Below are positions 50,088-51,482 of a stretch of 51,482 nucleotides of DNA, piece after piece. Made by a program: the position numbers and the translations under genes. The notes under the pieces were generated by a model. It saw nothing but the letters and a program-made list of their open reading frames with translations. It was not told the DNA's origin and made no database searches. The stretch comes from Patescibacteria group bacterium (GTDB lineage Bacteria; Patescibacteriota; Minisyncoccia; Portnoybacterales; UBA2143): NCBI GenBank assembly GCA_018819085.1, contig JAHJQT010000059.1, positions 1-51,482 on the forward strand, written 5' to 3'. Within the stretch, counting starts at the first letter, position 1, and each line of letters opens with the position of its first letter.

Positions 50088-51005
50088 ATGAACACAGCGA
50101 AAAAATCATGTTGTGGCGGAGAGCCGGAAAAAACGGCTTCTCCAAAAAACGCAGTTTTCATTAAGAAACTCAGCGAAAAAGAAATCAAGCAACAAGTTAA
50201 AACACGCTATGATGAATTTGCCAAAGAAGGCGGCTCAGCTGAGGGTTGTTGTCCCTTAGTAGGGAAAAGCACTGAAAGCTTTGCTTTAGAACATGGACTT
50301 TACAGCCAAGAAGATCTTGCTTTAAGTTCCAAGTTGGCTATTAACCTCTCTCGAGGTTGTGGGAATCCTGTTAGCTTTGCTAATCTCCAGCCAGGCGAGG
50401 TGGTTGCTGATTTTGGTTCAGGTGGCGGCATTGATCTTGTTTTGGCAGCTCACAAAGTGGGGCCAACTGGGAAGGTAATTGGAATAGACTTTGCCCCCCA
50501 TATGATTGAAAGAGCAAAACAGGTAATGAAGGAAGCTGGTTTATCTGGTGGAGCCGAGTTTATTCTGCTGGATATAGAAAATCCTCAGGTTCCAGACAAT
50601 ATTGCTGATGTGGTGATATCTAATTGCGTGATTAACCTTTGCCCTTGCAAGCCCTGTGTCTACAAGCAGGTCTTTGATATTCTAAAACCTGGCGGCCGTC
50701 TGGCTATTTCTGACATCGTTACCATAGGAGATGTCGACCCTAAAATTCGTGAGTACTTTCAGTCAATTTGGGCAGGATGTACTGGAGGAGCAATGCCAGA
50801 AGACGAATATTTTAAAATAGTTCAGGATGCAGGCTTTAGCCGGCTTAAAGTTGTAGCTCATCATATTCTTGGACCAAAAGAATTAGATGAAATGGCAAGT
50901 TGTCCTGGTAAAAAATTTTCTCCCATTTTCTCAGAGGAAAAACTAGCTCAAATGCAAGGGAAAATAGTCAGCACTAAATTTACAGCCGTCAAAGCAAAAG
51001 AATAG
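50088..51005 (+). CDS. arsM: Arsenite methyltransferase
   Basis: 305 residues. SAM-binding V-A-D-F-G-S-G-G-G-I-D followed by G-K-V-I-G-I-D, the ArsM signatures S-R-G-C-G-N-P, V-I-S-N-C-V-I-N-L and W-A-G-C-T-G-G-A, and an N-terminal C-C-G-G plus G-C-C-P. The three Cys positions used to bind As(III) in ArsM are present. It converts arsenite to methylated arsenicals. No clear Shine-Dalgarno precedes the ATG, and the inverted repeat sits there instead, so it may be leaderless and operator controlled. Composition is less AT-rich than the pilus genes. Confidence 0.92.
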   Translation: MNTAKKSCCGGEPEKTASPKNAVFIKKLSEKEIKQQVKTRYDEFAKEGGSAEGCCPLVGKSTESFALEHGLYSQEDLALSSKLAINLSRGCGNPVSFANLQPGEVVADFGSGGGIDLVLAAHKVGPTGKVIGIDFAPHMIERAKQVMKEAGLSGGAEFILLDIENPQVPDNIADVVISNCVINLCPCKPCVYKQVFDILKPGGRLAISDIVTIGDVDPKIREYFQSIWAGCTGGAMPEDEYFKIVQDAGFSRLKVVAHHILGPKELDEMASCPGKKFSPIFSEEKLAQMQGKIVSTKFTAVKAKE

Positions 51006-51079
51006 GAGGGATACAATAAATTTTTAATGATGGCTCAACTACTTGACTTTTTTTAGGTACACATGTTAGTCTTTAATAC

Positions 51080-51097
51080 TACCAAAATAGATTGGTA
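51080..51097. promoter_or_regulatory. Small inverted repeat upstream of the last gene
   Basis: TACCAA-AATAGA-TTGGTA within the 144-base spacer after arsM. It could be an operator for the downstream gene. The rest of the spacer shows nothing else I can support. Confidence 0.3.
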
Positions 51098-51149
51098 ATC
51101 CCTGCCATGAGGGTGTCGTGGTAAACGCACATTGACAAGGAGGTGGAAT

Positions 51150-51482
51150 ATGAGACCTGTAACGAACGTTCTTGTTTTGGAGCGGGAAATAAAAAAGGCC
51201 AAACGCCAGCTAGAAAGACTGATTCAGCTTGAAGGTCGCTCGAGAAAGGTCTGGACGAAGGCCTATCAGCTCTTTTTAAAAGCAGCGAACCAACTGACTA
51301 AAATCAAAGTCCATGGCACGAAAAAGGAAATCGGTCTGATAAAGAAAATCCGAGACTGGCCGGCAGAGACCGTTAGACTGACGAAGGAAAGGGACGATCT
51401 TCGAGCACAGATCAAACAGACGGAGCAGACGCTGGTCAAATTGGGAATTGAACAGGCCAAACTCGTCGAGCAGCAAATCAAC
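51150..51482 (+). CDS. Coiled-coil protein, 3' end outside window
   Basis: From ATG 51150, preceded by a perfect AAGGAGG ribosome site, the frame is open for 111 codons to the edge. The protein is almost all charged helix (L-E-R-E-I-K-K-A-K-R-Q-L-E-R-L, later L-T-K-E-R-D-D-L-R-A-Q-I-K-Q-T) and should form coiled coils. Base composition is near half G+C, far from the AT-rich bulk. No family recognised; antisense frames here are by-products. Confidence 0.65.
   Translation, partial: MRPVTNVLVLEREIKKAKRQLERLIQLEGRSRKVWTKAYQLFLKAANQLTKIKVHGTKKEIGLIKKIRDWPAETVRLTKERDDLRAQIKQTEQTLVKLGIEQAKLVEQQIN

Noticed and set aside
51266..51481. Two antisense open frames at the right edge
   Set aside because: Shadows of the coiled-coil gene that has a perfect ribosome site on the plus strand.

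Overview
The window is a very AT-rich bacterial segment that most resembles the Patescibacteria (Candidate Phyla Radiation). This is inferred from four things seen here: low GC; a complete inner-membrane type IV pilus gene set with no PilQ/PilP secretin genes; membrane-anchored proteins carrying the Cys-rich C-x-D-G-S...G-P-N-C-E-F motif familiar from this group; and dense operons with 1-14 base overlaps. TGA is used as a stop (several ATGA start/stop overlaps), so the code is standard.

Layout. (1) 1-5287, minus: three prepilin-like genes, the first cut by the window edge, and two secreted PKD/fibronectin-like proteins that share near-identical repeats. (2) 5346-31872, minus: one apparent operon of about 26.5 kb running from an extended -10 promoter next to 31872 down to a prepilin-peptidase-like gene. 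It holds 13 radical SAM genes; an O-carbamoyltransferase, two Kae1/TsaD-like proteins and a TsaC/Sua5-like protein; an ATP-grasp ligase, a LysA-fold PLP decarboxylase and an SDR; a stand-alone AlaRS-like catalytic domain; one intact and one frameshifted gene for a G-Y-P-x-C-C protein; and a few small unknown ORFs. (3) 31962-37203, minus: a His-Xaa-Ser peptide system with an H-x-S repeat precursor, a Cys-rich membrane partner, an HxsB radical SAM maturase, two HxsD-type proteins and an anchored repeat protein, plus a less AT-rich lipoprotein with its own consensus promoter. (4) 37255-45985, minus: the type IV pilus operon pilM-N-O-(small)-B-pilin-CheY-T-C-A-D. (5) 46060-48419: comF (+) with a palindromic element in frame, a second element behind it, a 1 kb segment flanked by copies of the comF 3' end, acpP, and two tRNA-Ser genes. 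(6) 48611-51482, plus: XRE regulator, MFS transporter, arsenite methyltransferase, and a partial coiled-coil gene with clearly higher GC.

How it may fit together. The large operon looks like an undescribed biosynthetic or modification system. Many related radical SAM/SPASM enzymes would each do a step. Carbamoyl chemistry (TsaC-like adenylate maker, two Kae1-like transferases, a NodU-type carbamoyltransferase), amino acid activation (AlaRS-like, ATP-grasp) and decarboxylation or reduction (PLP enzyme, SDR) would add building blocks. No obvious precursor peptide is visible in that operon, so whether the product is a peptide, a small molecule or a modified macromolecule stays open. The neighbouring Hxs locus does carry a clear precursor and is a separate unit, divided from the large operon by a terminator.
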